Of a DNA stretch of 40,696 nt, positions 32,473 to 40,696 are shown one piece after another. This DNA comes from Actinomycetota bacterium (GTDB lineage Bacteria; Actinomycetota; UBA4738). The notes under the pieces are model-generated. The model made no database searches, was not told the origin of the DNA, and saw only the letters and a program-made list of their open reading frames with translations. The translations under genes were made by a program, and so were the position numbers. Position 1 is the stretch's first letter. Each line of letters starts with the position of its first letter. The DNA lies in contig VAYG01000052.1 of the NCBI GenBank assembly GCA_005885015.1, forward strand, positions 1 to 40,696, written 5' to 3'.

Positions 32473-33056
32473 AGCGAGCGATCTTCGTCCTGGCAACGGC
32501 CACGCTGGTGTTCATGGGCGTGGGGGTGGCGGGGGCAAGGGTCATCGGGACGCCGGAGATCGACCAGTCCCTGGCCACGTTCACGGTCAACCCGATGGGC
32601 ACGCCCACGATGGTTCCGTGCTTGGGGGAGGATGGAGTCAACTACGTCACCGAAAGCGGGAAGTGGAAGGGCACGTCGGTCGACTCCAGCCCGGGAAGCC
32701 CCGACTACAGCTTGAACGGAAGCCTGACGATCAGCGCCAAGTTCACCGTCAACACCAGCACGGGCACGGGTGTGGGGACGGGGAGCTTCACCCTGAAGGC
32801 GGACGACGGATCGGTGGCCAAGGGCAAGTTCACCGTGGTCAACCAGATCATCAACGCCAACCAGGACTCGAACGGCCGGGGCCTGGTCGACGCGCCGATC
32901 AAGGTCAACGGGAACTCCACCGGCACCAGCCTCATCGCGAACTTCGAGTTCTTCGGGGACGGCACGACCGGCCAGATCAGCGGGCAGATCGGCGGACCGT
33001 CGAGCTTCGGTGCCCTCGACTACTCGGTCGAGTTCAACAACCAGACCTGCGCCTGA
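32469..33056 (+). CDS. Secreted protein of unknown function
   Basis: 195 residues. The ATG at 32469 overlaps the previous stop and follows a G-rich ribosome site. A signal peptide (MKRAIFVLATATLVFMGVGV, cleavage near residues 22-24) leads to a mature domain rich in Gly, Ser, Thr and Asn with alternating strands (SGKWKGTSVDSSPGSPDYSL, TISAKFTVNTSTGTGVGTGS). This suggests an all-beta outer protein of the lipocalin or sandwich type. Two Cys at about 51 and 194 could form a disulfide. No catalytic motif is recognised. A strong hairpin terminator follows at 33093-33122. Confidence 0.8.
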   Translation: MKRAIFVLATATLVFMGVGVAGARVIGTPEIDQSLATFTVNPMGTPTMVPCLGEDGVNYVTESGKWKGTSVDSSPGSPDYSLNGSLTISAKFTVNTSTGTGVGTGSFTLKADDGSVAKGKFTVVNQIINANQDSNGRGLVDAPIKVNGNSTGTSLIANFEFFGDGTTGQISGQIGGPSSFGALDYSVEFNNQTCA

Positions 33057-33092
33057 GCGGGCCGAGCGCGCGCAAGAACGGGTTGGGATGGA

Positions 33093-33122
33093 GAGCGCGC
33101 CCGCCGAGAAGCGGGCGCGCTC
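33093..33122 (+). terminator. GC-rich hairpin terminator after the secreted-protein gene
   Basis: A perfect 12-base stem (33093-33104 with 33111-33122) encloses the loop CGAGAA. No T-run follows, as is common for actinobacterial terminators. It lies 36 bases after the stop at 33056. Confidence 0.75.
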
Positions 33123-33186
33123 CGTCCCTGGCCCCACCGGGATGGCTCTGTTATCGTCACCGCCGATCCGGACCGGGAGTCGAGGG

Positions 33187-33357
33187 ATGACGGGCGACGG
33201 GGAGCGTGGGTCGATCAAGCTGCTGGTCATCGCGGTGCTGGTGTCGCTCGGGCTGGCCTTCGGCGCCGCGTACGCCGCGGTGGTCAGTCAGAACCCCGGA
33301 ACCCGGGTCCCGGCGCCCTCCCCCATCTACGGCAATGAGATGAGGCCGTCCCCCTAG
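33187..33357 (+). CDS. Small single-span membrane protein
   Basis: 56 residues from ATG 33187. A short charged N-terminus, one membrane helix (IKLLVIAVLVSLGLAFGAAY, about 10-30) and a Pro-rich outer tail (GTRVPAPSPIYGNEMRPSP). The family is unknown. An in-frame ATG at 33142 would lengthen it by 15 residues. It lies alone after the terminator; its stop overlaps the stop of the convergent glycosyltransferase gene by four bases. Confidence 0.5.
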   Translation: MTGDGERGSIKLLVIAVLVSLGLAFGAAYAAVVSQNPGTRVPAPSPIYGNEMRPSP

Positions 33358-34541
33358 CCGCCCGATGCGGGGGTGGCCAGGACGGGTTCGCCCGCTCGGA
33401 TCTGCTCCTCGACAAGCTCACGCTCGAGATCGGCGAGGAGCGCATCCAGCCGCGCGGCCGATTCCTCCCATCGGAACCCGGCGCCGTAGGCCCGCGCCGC
33501 GCACCCCATCCGATCGCGAAGGTCCTCGTCGACCAGGATCGACCGAAGGGCCTCGACGAACCCTTCGAATGAATCGACGAGGATCCCCGTCTCTCCGTCC
33601 CTGACCGACTCGACCAATCCACCCAGGCGGAAGGCCACCGCCGGGGTCGCCACCGCCGCGGCCTCCGACACGACCAGGCCCCACCCCTCCTTGACCGACG
33701 GCAGAGCCAGGACCCAGGCTTCGGCCAGGGCCCGGGTCTTGGCGGTTTCGCCGACGAACCCGTCGAACCGCACCACGTCACCGATCCCCAGGCGATCCGA
33801 CAGAACCCGCAACGAGTCGAGTGATGGGCCTCGCCCGATGACGCGGACCCGAAGCTCCGGGACCTCCTTCGTGAGGCCGACGTAGCAGATCGTGGGGTGA
33901 CTCGCCCGTGCAGCCCGGGCGATGTCGACGCCCTCCGGGGCACCGTTGTGGATCACGGTGATGCGCTCGGGATCGACCCCCAGGCGCTCCAGGTCCCGGC
34001 CCGTCGCCGAGGAGACGGCCACGTAGTCGCTCTTCCGGTACACCCTGGGGGAGAGCCACGACTCGATCCACCATCCGAGCCGAGCCACCCGGGGCCCGAA
34101 CCACATCGCCCATTGCTCCTGGTGGACGTGGTGGACGAGCACGACGACCGGCCGTCCGCAGTAGAGCGGAGAGAAGAACGGGACGCCGTTGTGGACGTCG
34201 ATGACCACGTCGTGCGGGCCGAACCGTCCCAGGACGTGGTAGAGCGCAGCCCAACCGTAGACCGTCCACCGGCCCCCCCGGCGGACGAACCGCACGCCGT
34301 GGCGGACCTCTTCGCGGGGTGCACCGTGATGGGCGGCACAGAACACGCCCACCGGGCGCCCCCCGGCCACCAGCCGGCGAGCCATCTCCTCCACGTAGAC
34401 CTCGGAGCCCCCGCCCTGCGGGTGGGCCCGGTCCCGCCAGTTCAGGATCAGGACGGCCCCTCGCGCCGGGCGACCCGCGGCCAGCACGCGCCGGACGTGC
34501 GCCGCCGCGACCCCCAGCAGGCTCGCGTGAACCGCCACCAT
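33354..34541 (-). CDS. GT4 glycosyltransferase, in frame with the end of a flippase and lacking an internal segment
   Basis: 395 residues from ATG 34541; a GTG at 34487 would give a more usual start. The GT4 domain begins AVLILNWRDRAHPQGGGSEV and includes VVIDVHNGVPFFSPLY, HHVHQEQWAMWF, ITVIHNGAPEGVD and the donor part EGWGLVVSEAAAVATPAVAF with GGLVESVRDGETGILVD. At 33874-33883 the text YVGLTKEVPELRVRVIG lacks the 'RL..YKR.D.AI.A' segment of about 20 residues that normally joins the two halves. The loss is in frame, but activity is doubtful. The frame has no stop upstream and continues into flippase-like helices, so the intact gene was probably a flippase-GT4 fusion. Confidence 0.78.
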   Translation of the reverse strand: MVAVHASLLGVAAAHVRRVLAAGRPARGAVLILNWRDRAHPQGGGSEVYVEEMARRLVAGGRPVGVFCAAHHGAPREEVRHGVRFVRRGGRWTVYGWAALYHVLGRFGPHDVVIDVHNGVPFFSPLYCGRPVVVLVHHVHQEQWAMWFGPRVARLGWWIESWLSPRVYRKSDYVAVSSATGRDLERLGVDPERITVIHNGAPEGVDIARAARASHPTICYVGLTKEVPELRVRVIGRGPSLDSLRVLSDRLGIGDVVRFDGFVGETAKTRALAEAWVLALPSVKEGWGLVVSEAAAVATPAVAFRLGGLVESVRDGETGILVDSFEGFVEALRSILVDEDLRDRMGCAARAYGAGFRWEESAARLDALLADLERELVEEQIRAGEPVLATPASGG

Positions 34542-35610
34542 GACCGAGGGAACCACGTTCGGGCGCGCGGCTGTCTGGACGATGGCGACCATGCCGGCCA
34601 CGGCGACGGCCCCGCAGGTCCAGGCCCAGGCGACCCGGCCCGCCCCCATCATCGACTCAAGCAGAACCACGGTCAGGCCGGCCGGGATCATGGCCACGGC
34701 GAGGACGCGCAGGGTTCCCACGGCCTCGAGGTATCGGTCGCCGTAGCTGATCGACAGGAACAACCTCGGCCACACCCGCGGGGAGCAGCGCGAAGGGCAG
34801 GGCTCGGCGCAACGCAGGTCCCACCCCCGTCGTGGCCGCCCGGCGGATCGCGTACGCCGCCGCCGGGGCCTGGCTGAACAGCACGACCCGGGCCAGCGCC
34901 GCGGCCGCCGCGAAGGAGGCCGCCCGGCCGGGGCTGAGCAGGCGGACTGCGGCCACGTCGAGGAATTGCACGGTGCTGACCAGGACGAGGCCACCCGTCG
35001 CCAGCCAAACCTCGGCGGCAACTGGGGAGGAACGCGGCCGGCTGGCCCGTGGGGACAGCATGGCCTCGGTGGAGACCGCGCCGGCCGCCACTCCGAGACC
35101 CAGTCCCCAGGCCGCCCCCATCAGCCCGCCGCCCCCGGCGACCAGCGCGAGCATGAACCCCAGCCGGGCCAATCCCTCCACGACCAGGCTGGTCCCCGCC
35201 GCCCCTGATCGCCCCAGTCCGATGAGGACACCCCGGTTCCACCCCGACAGCAGGGAGATCCCCGCAGCCATGCCGAAGCAGCTCGCCGCCCTCAGAGTTG
35301 GACCGAGGGGAAGCCACGCCGCCAGTGCGAACAGCCCCGACGCTGCCAGGACGGGGCGTCGCCAGGTGGGCCTGGGCGGGGAGCCGGTCCGGGCCGCGGC
35401 CATGGCCCCCCCGCCAAGGAGGGCGGCAACCGCCCCCGACAGCGTGAGCAGCACGCTGAGAAGGGCTCCGAAGGTTGCGAAGTCGGCCGGCCCCAGGAGC
35501 CGTCCGAGCGCGGCGTTGAAGGCGAACACGAGCACGGCGGACACGCCCATCGCCGCCCCGAGCCACGCCGCTTGGACGAAGTCCCCGTCCGGAGCGCCCC
35601 TCCGAGCCAA
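34542..35610 (-). pseudogene. Oligosaccharide flippase (MOP/Wzx-like), frameshifted near 34762-34785
   Basis: The TTG at 35610 is chosen because AGGAGG (35619-35624) is eight bases before it. The first part (about 280 residues) has membrane helices typical of polysaccharide flippases: GVSAVLVFAFNAALGRLLGP, DFATFGALLSVLLTLSG and later TVQFLDVAAVRLLSPGRAAS. The frame then shifts near 34762-34785. The C-terminal helices (RLFLSISYGDRYLEAVGTLR, VLAVAMIPAGLTVVLLESMM) read in the frame of the GT4 gene. One helix between ALPFALLPAG and RLFLSISYG seems to be missing. Such flippases move lipid-linked sugars across the membrane. Intact relatives of the fused type should be sought. Confidence 0.72.
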
Positions 35611-35790
35611 TGGTCCCCCCTCCTGAGGCTGGTGGATTATGAGGGGCGGCCCGTCGGTCCGGCCAGTCCCGGCGCGAGGTCGCTCCGATCGATCTCGCCA
35701 TCCCATCTCAACACCGGCCGCAGTTTGTCCCTCCAAGACCCGGGTAGCATTACGAGCAACCGGCCGCCCTCAGCCTGGTCCTCGTCACGC

Positions 35791-37284
35791 GTGGTGAACC
35801 TCGAAAGCTTGGAATCGCCTGGATCCACCGGGCAGCATCCGCGGATGCTGCCCTGGCTCGGCATCCTGTTCGCCGGCTCGGTCGCCCTCGGGGGGTGGTT
35901 CCTGATCGGGCCGTCCCTGGGTTCCGCCCCCTACTACAAGGTGGGGTGGCACCGGACGGCGTACGAGTACTCCGACCAGGTGATCCTGCTGTGCATCCCC
36001 TGGGCGCTGGCGCTCTTCGCCTGGCGCCGGGGGGCGCGCGCTCCCGTCTGGCTCCTGTTCGGGGGTGCTGTCCTGTTGCACCTTTTGGTGTTGTTCGCGC
36101 CACTCCCCCAGTCCCAGGACTTCTATCAGTACTTGTTCTACGGCCGCATGCAGGCGGTCCACGGGGCGAACCCCTTCGTCGTCAACCCGAGCACGTTCTG
36201 GGCGGACCGGTGGTTCCCATGGATCCGATGGAACAGCCAACGCAGCGTGTACGGGCCTGCATGGATCTTGCTCTCCTATTCGGTGGTCAAGGTCGCCGGC
36301 AATCACCTCGCCGTGGCCTTCGCCACCTTGAAGGTGGCCATCCTGGCCATGGACCTCGGGATCATGTCGGCGATCGTCAGCCTCTCGAGGGACCGCGACG
36401 ACCCGGAGGGCGCGGCCGGATGGGGGCTCCTGGCCTACGCGTGGAGCCCGCTGGTCCTGATCGCGGTTCCCCTCGCGGGATCCGCCGACGTCGCCGTGGC
36501 GGCGGGTTTCGTCGGCGCGCTGCTTGCCCGGCGGAGAGGAAGGGATGGGGTGGCCACCCTGCTGCTGGCCCTCGCCGCCCTGGTGAAGGTGTACGCCGTG
36601 ATCGGCATCGTCCTCCACCTGATCGTGGTGATGCGGCAGCGTGGGGTCCGCCGGGCTATTGCCCATGCCGCATTCGCGGCGGCCCTCGGGGCAGCCTTCT
36701 ACGCCCCCTACTGGGCGGGTGTCTCGACGTTCCGCGGGCTGATCGAGGCTTCCGGGATCACGAACCAGTCGCTGGCGGGGACCGTGCAGCGGACCGTGGT
36801 CACGTCGGTGCTGCACGCCCTCGGTGTCCACTACTGGTACACGGGGGCGGCGGTAGCCGTGCGGATCGCCGGGCTGGTCGCCCTGGCCGCCGTGGCGATT
36901 TGGATCATTAGGCGCTGTCGGGACGAGCGCTCGCTGTGGTGGGGAGTGCTCGTGCTCCTCACGGCCTATCTCATGCTGACGCCCTGGTTCCTCTACTGGT
37001 ACATGCTGGCTCCGCTGGCTCTGGTGGCGGCGCTGCCCCAGAATCGACTCACCTATCCGCTCCTCACGTTCGCCGCGACCGCCCTGATCACCGTGTACCT
37101 TCCATGGCCTCCCACGCTGTGGATCGTGCAGACGATCCTTCGATACGTCCCCCCGATCGCCGTGTTCGCCCTCCAGCGGAGCGACGATGTGGTCGACCTC
37201 CCTTCACGAACCGTGCAGACGGTCCTCGAGCTCCCCACGCCGCTGGGTGCGGTGCTGCCCAGAGCCACCCCCGCCGCCAAGTAG
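35791..37284 (+). CDS. GT87/MptB-like polyprenol-phosphate-mannose-dependent mannosyltransferase
   Basis: 497 residues from GTG 35791; a GTG at 35794 or ATG at 35845 is possible. About eleven membrane helices. The outer loop after helix 3, LPQSQDFYQYLFYGRMQAVHGANPF, carries the acidic and aromatic residues expected of GT-C mannosyltransferases of the MptA/MptB/GT87 group. The end of the helix bundle has LTPWFLYWYMLAPLALV. It would extend a lipomannan- or arabinomannan-like glycan on the outer face. It is divergent from the flippase gene across 180 non-coding bases with a small AT-rich patch (TAGCATTAC near 35745) that may be its promoter. Sugar specificity is unproven. Confidence 0.82.
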   Translation: MVNLESLESPGSTGQHPRMLPWLGILFAGSVALGGWFLIGPSLGSAPYYKVGWHRTAYEYSDQVILLCIPWALALFAWRRGARAPVWLLFGGAVLLHLLVLFAPLPQSQDFYQYLFYGRMQAVHGANPFVVNPSTFWADRWFPWIRWNSQRSVYGPAWILLSYSVVKVAGNHLAVAFATLKVAILAMDLGIMSAIVSLSRDRDDPEGAAGWGLLAYAWSPLVLIAVPLAGSADVAVAAGFVGALLARRRGRDGVATLLLALAALVKVYAVIGIVLHLIVVMRQRGVRRAIAHAAFAAALGAAFYAPYWAGVSTFRGLIEASGITNQSLAGTVQRTVVTSVLHALGVHYWYTGAAVAVRIAGLVALAAVAIWIIRRCRDERSLWWGVLVLLTAYLMLTPWFLYWYMLAPLALVAALPQNRLTYPLLTFAATALITVYLPWPPTLWIVQTILRYVPPIAVFALQRSDDVVDLPSRTVQTVLELPTPLGAVLPRATPAAK

Positions 37285-37323
37285 ACTCCGGCGCCAGAAG
37301 AGCCTCGACCTGGGGAGACCTGG

Positions 37324-38124
37324 ATGACGAACGTCTTCATCTCGATCGACATGGAAGGCATCGCCGGGATTGCCCATCTCCAGCAGGTTTGGAGGGGCAG
37401 CGACGACTTCCCGGCGTCCCGGGAGCTGATGACCGGGGAAGCCAACGCCGCCGTTGCCGGCGCCTTCGACGGCGGGGCCACCGGCGTCGTGGTCAACGAC
37501 TCGCACGGCGACATGTACAACCTGCTCGCGGAGAAGCTGGATCCTCGCGCCGAGCTCGTGCTGGGGTCGCCGAAGACGCTGTCCATGATGCAGGGCTTCG
37601 GACCCGACTTCGGCGTGGCCCTGTTCATCGGGTACCACGCAGCCGCCGGTACACAGGCCGCGGTGCTCGACCACACGTACTCCGGGAGGCTGCTGTACGA
37701 GGTCCGCCTGAACGGCGAACCGGCGTCCGAAGCGGAGCTGAACGCCGCGTTCGCCGGGACGTTTGGAGTCCCAGTCGGACTGATCACCGGGGACGACAAG
37801 GCATGCGACCAGGCAGCCAAACGCCTCCCGGGGATCGCCACCGTCGTGGTGAAGGAAGGGTACGGGCGGAACGTCGAGGGCGCCCGCGGGGCGGTGATGT
37901 CGAGCGGCGAGCTCACCCCGTACCGCCCCGACCCTCCGTTCGTGATCGAAGCGGATGTGGCAACCACCAGCGCGGCCGACGTGTGCGGCCTGGCCCCTGG
38001 GACCGACCGGATCGGACCGCGCACGGTCCGGTTCCAGAGCGACGATTTCCGGGAGGCGTTCCGGTGTCTGCTCGCCTGGACGCACCTCGGCTCGGCGGAG
38101 GCGCCCCGCTACGCGGGGACGTGA
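37324..38124 (+). CDS. M55 D-aminopeptidase (DppA-like)
   Basis: 266 residues. The zinc-binding N-terminus SIDMEGIAGIA (Asp9 and Glu11), NDSHGDMYNLL, GYHAAAGT and HTYSGRLLYEVRLNG are the M55 family ligands and active-site blocks. The founding enzyme, Bacillus DppA, is a self-compartmentalising decamer that cleaves D-Ala-D-Ala and other D-amino dipeptides. It could recycle peptidoglycan peptides here. A ribosome site GGGGAGA lies just before the ATG. The next gene starts ten bases after the stop, so the pair is an operon. Confidence 0.92.
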   Translation: MTNVFISIDMEGIAGIAHLQQVWRGSDDFPASRELMTGEANAAVAGAFDGGATGVVVNDSHGDMYNLLAEKLDPRAELVLGSPKTLSMMQGFGPDFGVALFIGYHAAAGTQAAVLDHTYSGRLLYEVRLNGEPASEAELNAAFAGTFGVPVGLITGDDKACDQAAKRLPGIATVVVKEGYGRNVEGARGAVMSSGELTPYRPDPPFVIEADVATTSAADVCGLAPGTDRIGPRTVRFQSDDFREAFRCLLAWTHLGSAEAPRYAGT

Positions 38125-38134
38125 CCGGGGCGCG

Positions 38135-38911
38135 TTGAGCGAACCGCCCGGTTCTTCCGTCTCCCAGCACGCCCGCCACAACCGGGCGCTGTGGACCACG
38201 TACGCGGCCGAGTACGCCGAGAAGGCGCCACGTCAGTGGGCCGCCGAGGAGATCACCTGGGGGATCTGGAACATCCCGGAATCGAGGGTGGGCGTCCTGG
38301 GGGAGGTCGCCGGCCTCGACGCGATCGAGCTCGGATGCGGCACGGCCTACTTCTCCTCCTGGCTGGCCCGCCGGGGCGCCCGGCCCGTGGGTGTGGACGT
38401 CACCCCCGCCCAGCTGTCCACAGCGCGGGCCATGCAGCGCCGGTTTGGGATCGAGTTCCCGCTCGTGGAAGCCAGCGCCGAGGACGTGCCGCTTCGCGAC
38501 GGTCTCTTCGACCTCGCGCTCTCGGAGTACGGCGCGAGCATCTGGTGTGATCCCTACCGGTGGATCCCCGAGGCCTCGCGCCTCCTCCGGACCGAGGGCA
38601 GGCTCATCTTCCTGTGCAACTCCTCGATCATGATGCTGACCGGAGACGAGCTGGGTCGCGTGGGAGACCGTCTCCGGCGCGATTACTTCGGGATGCACCG
38701 GTTCGAGTGGCCGGACGACCACTCGGTGGAGTTTCATCTCGGGTACGGAGACTGGCTCCGCGTCCTGCGGGCGAACGGGTTCGTGCTGGAGGAGCTGATC
38801 GAGCTTCAGGCACCCCCGGGCGCGGTCCCGCCGCTCGAGTACATCCCTCCGGGCTGGGCCGAGCGGTGGCCCTCGGAAGAGATCTGGGGAGCCCGGAAGA
38901 CCGCCCCGTAG
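38135..38911 (+). CDS. Class I SAM-dependent methyltransferase
   Basis: 258 residues from TTG 38135, ten bases after the DppA-like stop; no ATG or GTG is better placed. It begins with HNRALWTTYAAEYAEKAPRQ, then AIELGCGTAYFSSWLARRG (motif I), VGVDVTPAQLSTARAMQ, LFDLALSEYGASIWCDPYRW and LRTEGRLIFLCNSSIMML. The C-terminal WAERWPSEEIWGARK is seen in a common actinobacterial family of unknown substrate. The tryptophan-rich N-terminus and the paired M55 gene give no clear clue. Convergent with asd, 21 bases apart. Confidence 0.83.
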   Translation: MSEPPGSSVSQHARHNRALWTTYAAEYAEKAPRQWAAEEITWGIWNIPESRVGVLGEVAGLDAIELGCGTAYFSSWLARRGARPVGVDVTPAQLSTARAMQRRFGIEFPLVEASAEDVPLRDGLFDLALSEYGASIWCDPYRWIPEASRLLRTEGRLIFLCNSSIMMLTGDELGRVGDRLRRDYFGMHRFEWPDDHSVEFHLGYGDWLRVLRANGFVLEELIELQAPPGAVPPLEYIPPGWAERWPSEEIWGARKTAP

Positions 38912-38932
38912 AGGGGAACGGGCGGGCCGGGG

Positions 38933-39964
38933 TCAGCGTTCGATCAGAAGCTCGGCGATCTGCACCGCGTTCAGGGCGGCGCCCTTGCGCAGGTTGTCTC
39001 CCACCGCGAAGAGCAACAGCGCGCGGTCGTCCCCGTCGGGCTGGCGGACCCGCCCGACCAGGACGTCGTCGAGCCCGGCGGCATCGAGGGGCGTTGGGTA
39101 CTGATCCCTGGCCGGATCGTCGACCACACGGAGCCCGGCCGCCCTACTCAACACTTCACGTGCCTCTTTGGGGGAGACGGGCGACTCGAACCGCCCGTAG
39201 ATGGAGACCGCATGGCCGGCCACCACGGGGACGCGGACCGCGGTGGCCGAGCAAACGAGGTCGGGGATACCGAGGACCTTGCGGACCTCGTTCCCCATCT
39301 TCAGCTCCTCGGTGGTGAAGCCCGATCCCTCCGGATCGAACCGCTCCGCGTGCGGCACGACGTTGAAGGCAATGGTCCGCCCGAACACCTCCCCGGCGGG
39401 GAGGGCCTGGGGATCGGGGCGAGTGAGCGTCTCGATCTGCTCGTGGAGCTTGTCGACCTGCTCGGCCAGCTCCCGCACGCCCTTCATCCCGCTCCCCGAC
39501 ACCGATTGATAGGAGGACGTGACCAGGAGCCGAAGTCCGAACCGCTTGTGCAGGGGCCCCAGCGCCATCAGCGCGGTGATCGCGGTGCAGTTGCCGTTGG
39601 CAACGATCCCCTTGTGACCATCGAGCGCCTCCGGGTTGATCTCGGGGATCACCACCGGTACATCGCGATCCATCCGGAACGCCGACGAGTTGTCGACGCA
39701 GACCGTCCCCGCCGCCGCGGCGGCGGGGAGGATCTGGCGGGCCACCGCGCCGCCCGCCGAGGTGAGGGCGAGGTCGACCCCCTCGAACCATCGGTCGTGG
39801 AGGGCCCGCACCACCACCTCGTCGTCCCGAAAGCCCAGACGCACGCCCTCCGATCGAGCGGAGGCGAACGCGACCAGGTCGTCCAGAGGGAATGCTCGTT
39901 CGTCCAGGATCTGGAGGATCGTCCGTCCCACCGCCCCGGTCGCCCCGACCACCGCTACACGCAT
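38933..39964 (-). CDS. asd: Aspartate-semialdehyde dehydrogenase
   Basis: 343 residues. Catalyses NADPH-dependent reduction of aspartyl phosphate to aspartate semialdehyde, the branch-point of lysine/diaminopimelate, threonine and methionine synthesis. NADP-binding VAVVGATGAVGRTILQIL starts the protein. The catalytic Cys is in VANGNCTAITALM, SYQSVSGSGMKGV follows, and the active-site His is in VAGHAVSIYGRF. The length is normal. lysC lies 68 bases upstream on the same strand, the usual ask-asd order. Confidence 0.95.
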   Translation of the reverse strand: MRVAVVGATGAVGRTILQILDERAFPLDDLVAFASARSEGVRLGFRDDEVVVRALHDRWFEGVDLALTSAGGAVARQILPAAAAAGTVCVDNSSAFRMDRDVPVVIPEINPEALDGHKGIVANGNCTAITALMALGPLHKRFGLRLLVTSSYQSVSGSGMKGVRELAEQVDKLHEQIETLTRPDPQALPAGEVFGRTIAFNVVPHAERFDPEGSGFTTEELKMGNEVRKVLGIPDLVCSATAVRVPVVAGHAVSIYGRFESPVSPKEAREVLSRAAGLRVVDDPARDQYPTPLDAAGLDDVLVGRVRQPDGDDRALLLFAVGDNLRKGAALNAVQIAELLIER

Positions 39965-40032
39965 GGAGCCATCCTACGAGGCCGGGGTCGGCTCCCCGGG
40001 AACCATCCGAAACTCGAGGACTCCGCTTCGGT

Positions 40033-40696
40033 TCAGGCGTGCTCGCGGGCTCCGCCGCCGTCTCCGCCGAGGTCGAATCTTCCGTGGACGGCCCGGACGG
40101 CCCGGTCGGCGTCCGCGGCGCGGACCACGCAGGAGATGCGGATCGAGGAGGTGGAGATCATCTCGATGTTGATCTCCTCCCGGGCCAGGGCGATGCCGTC
40201 ATCGACGGTATGTCCCGATCCGCCGACTTCCTTCACCACCCGTTCCACGACCGCGGCGATCCTACTCAGGTCCCCCTTCGGCACCAGGAAGGACACGTCG
40301 GCCCTGCCGCCTCGAGCCGCGTTCTGCACGATCATGTCCACGCCGGCTCCTTCGTCGGCGACCGCACGGAAGATTGCCGCGACGATCCCCGGCTGGTCGG
40401 GGACGTCCTCGATGGTTATCTTCGCCTCGGAGTCGTCCGCGGCCACGCCCGAGATGATGGCCTGCTCCATCCGAACGTCCTCCTCCGTGATCCACGTGCC
40501 GGCCTCGTCGGTGAACGACGACCGGACGTGGACCTTCACTGCGTGCGTCCGAGCGTACTCCACCGAACGGAGCTGGAGGACCTTGGCGCCCGACGCCGCC
40601 AGTTCGAGCATCTCCTCATAGGAGACAGCATGGAGCTTCCGCGCTTCGGGGACGATCCGGGGATCAGCCGTGAACACGCCCGGCACGTCGGTGTAG
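40033..40696 (-). CDS. lysC: Aspartate kinase, C-terminal part (N-terminus beyond window edge)
   Basis: About 220 residues are seen; the frame runs off the right edge. YTDVPGVFTADPRIVPEARK, then YEEMLELAASGAKVLQLRSV, ends the kinase domain. Two ACT domains follow: ITIEDVPDQPGIVAAIFRAV with NAARGGRADVSFLVPKGDL, then INIEMISTSSIRISCVVRA. They mediate feedback by lysine and/or threonine. The C-terminal tail is Gly-rich (FDLGGDGGGAREHA). An internal start may produce the beta subunit, as in other Gram-positive lysC genes. asd follows 68 bases downstream. Confidence 0.95.
   Translation of the reverse strand, partial: YTDVPGVFTADPRIVPEARKLHAVSYEEMLELAASGAKVLQLRSVEYARTHAVKVHVRSSFTDEAGTWITEEDVRMEQAIISGVAADDSEAKITIEDVPDQPGIVAAIFRAVADEGAGVDMIVQNAARGGRADVSFLVPKGDLSRIAAVVERVVKEVGGSGHTVDDGIALAREEINIEMISTSSIRISCVVRAADADRAVRAVHGRFDLGGDGGGAREHA

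Noticed and set aside
1..40696. CRISPR array, prophage, transposase or attachment site
   Set aside because: No spaced direct repeats, phage genes, transposase motifs or terminal inverted repeats were seen; the tRNA-Pro 3' end is not visibly duplicated nearby.

Overview
This is a GC-rich chromosomal window from an actinobacterium. The evidence for that phylum is two WhiB-family iron-sulfur proteins (minus strand near 11.8-12.1 kb and 15.9-16.1 kb), GTG and TTG starts with 4-base stop/start overlaps, a PASTA-tailed class A penicillin-binding protein, an AftD-type arabinofuranosyltransferase homologue, and a gene order resembling the mycobacterial crp to ponA2 region. It does not look like a mycolate-producing genus; an uncultivated or deep actinobacterial lineage is likely, but that is inference. 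No intergenic gap exceeds about 180 bases. I see no CRISPR array, phage, insertion sequence or rRNA.

Region 1 (1-3.0 kb, minus): an SF1A (UvrD/AdnA-like) helicase cut by the left edge, a small unknown protein and a DehI-superfamily protein, apparently one transcription unit. Region 2 (3.1-20.2 kb): a conserved cell-envelope and redox neighbourhood. From memory, gene kinds and strands match M. tuberculosis Rv3676-Rv3683: Crp/Fnr regulator, convergent metallo-beta-lactamase-fold hydrolase, RidA protein, Get3/ArsA-type ATPases (here fused into one 714-residue protein), WhiB4/WblA-type regulator, PonA2-type PBP, metallophosphoesterase. Between the hydrolase and RidA lies an extra block: a MidA/NDUFAF7-type methyltransferase, a lone NuoD paralogue, an ABM-like protein, selA, selB and a lipoprotein. 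A second WhiB gene, an NfeD-like gene and a GatB/YqeY gene are also interspersed.

Region 3 (20.2-22.1 kb): a GT4 glycosyltransferase, tRNA-Pro(CGG) and a stand-alone rpsD whose protein has a variant zinc-site pattern. Region 4 (22.1-37.3 kb): an envelope-glycan region with two methyltransferases, a NodU-type carbamoyltransferase, an AftD-like GT-C enzyme with discoidin-like domains and a coupled small membrane protein, a DUF3068 protein, a disrupted polytopic membrane protein coupled to a secreted protein, a flippase running into a GT4 glycosyltransferase (disrupted), and a GT87/MptB-like transferase. Three genes between 31.2 and 34.8 kb each appear to have lost a short internal segment, two with a frameshift.

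Region 5 (37.3 kb to end): a DppA-type D-aminopeptidase coupled to a methyltransferase, then asd and the 3' part of lysC (minus strand), the first steps of lysine, threonine and diaminopimelate synthesis.

The observations most worth a second look are the MidA-type methyltransferase beside a NuoD that keeps the methyl-acceptor-equivalent Arg but has Trp for the quinone-site Tyr; the cluster of short deletions; the fused Get3-like ATPase; the tandem 17-base repeat before the Crp/Fnr gene; and the perfect palindrome between whiB4 and the PBP gene. Family assignments are by eye from motifs; no searches were run.
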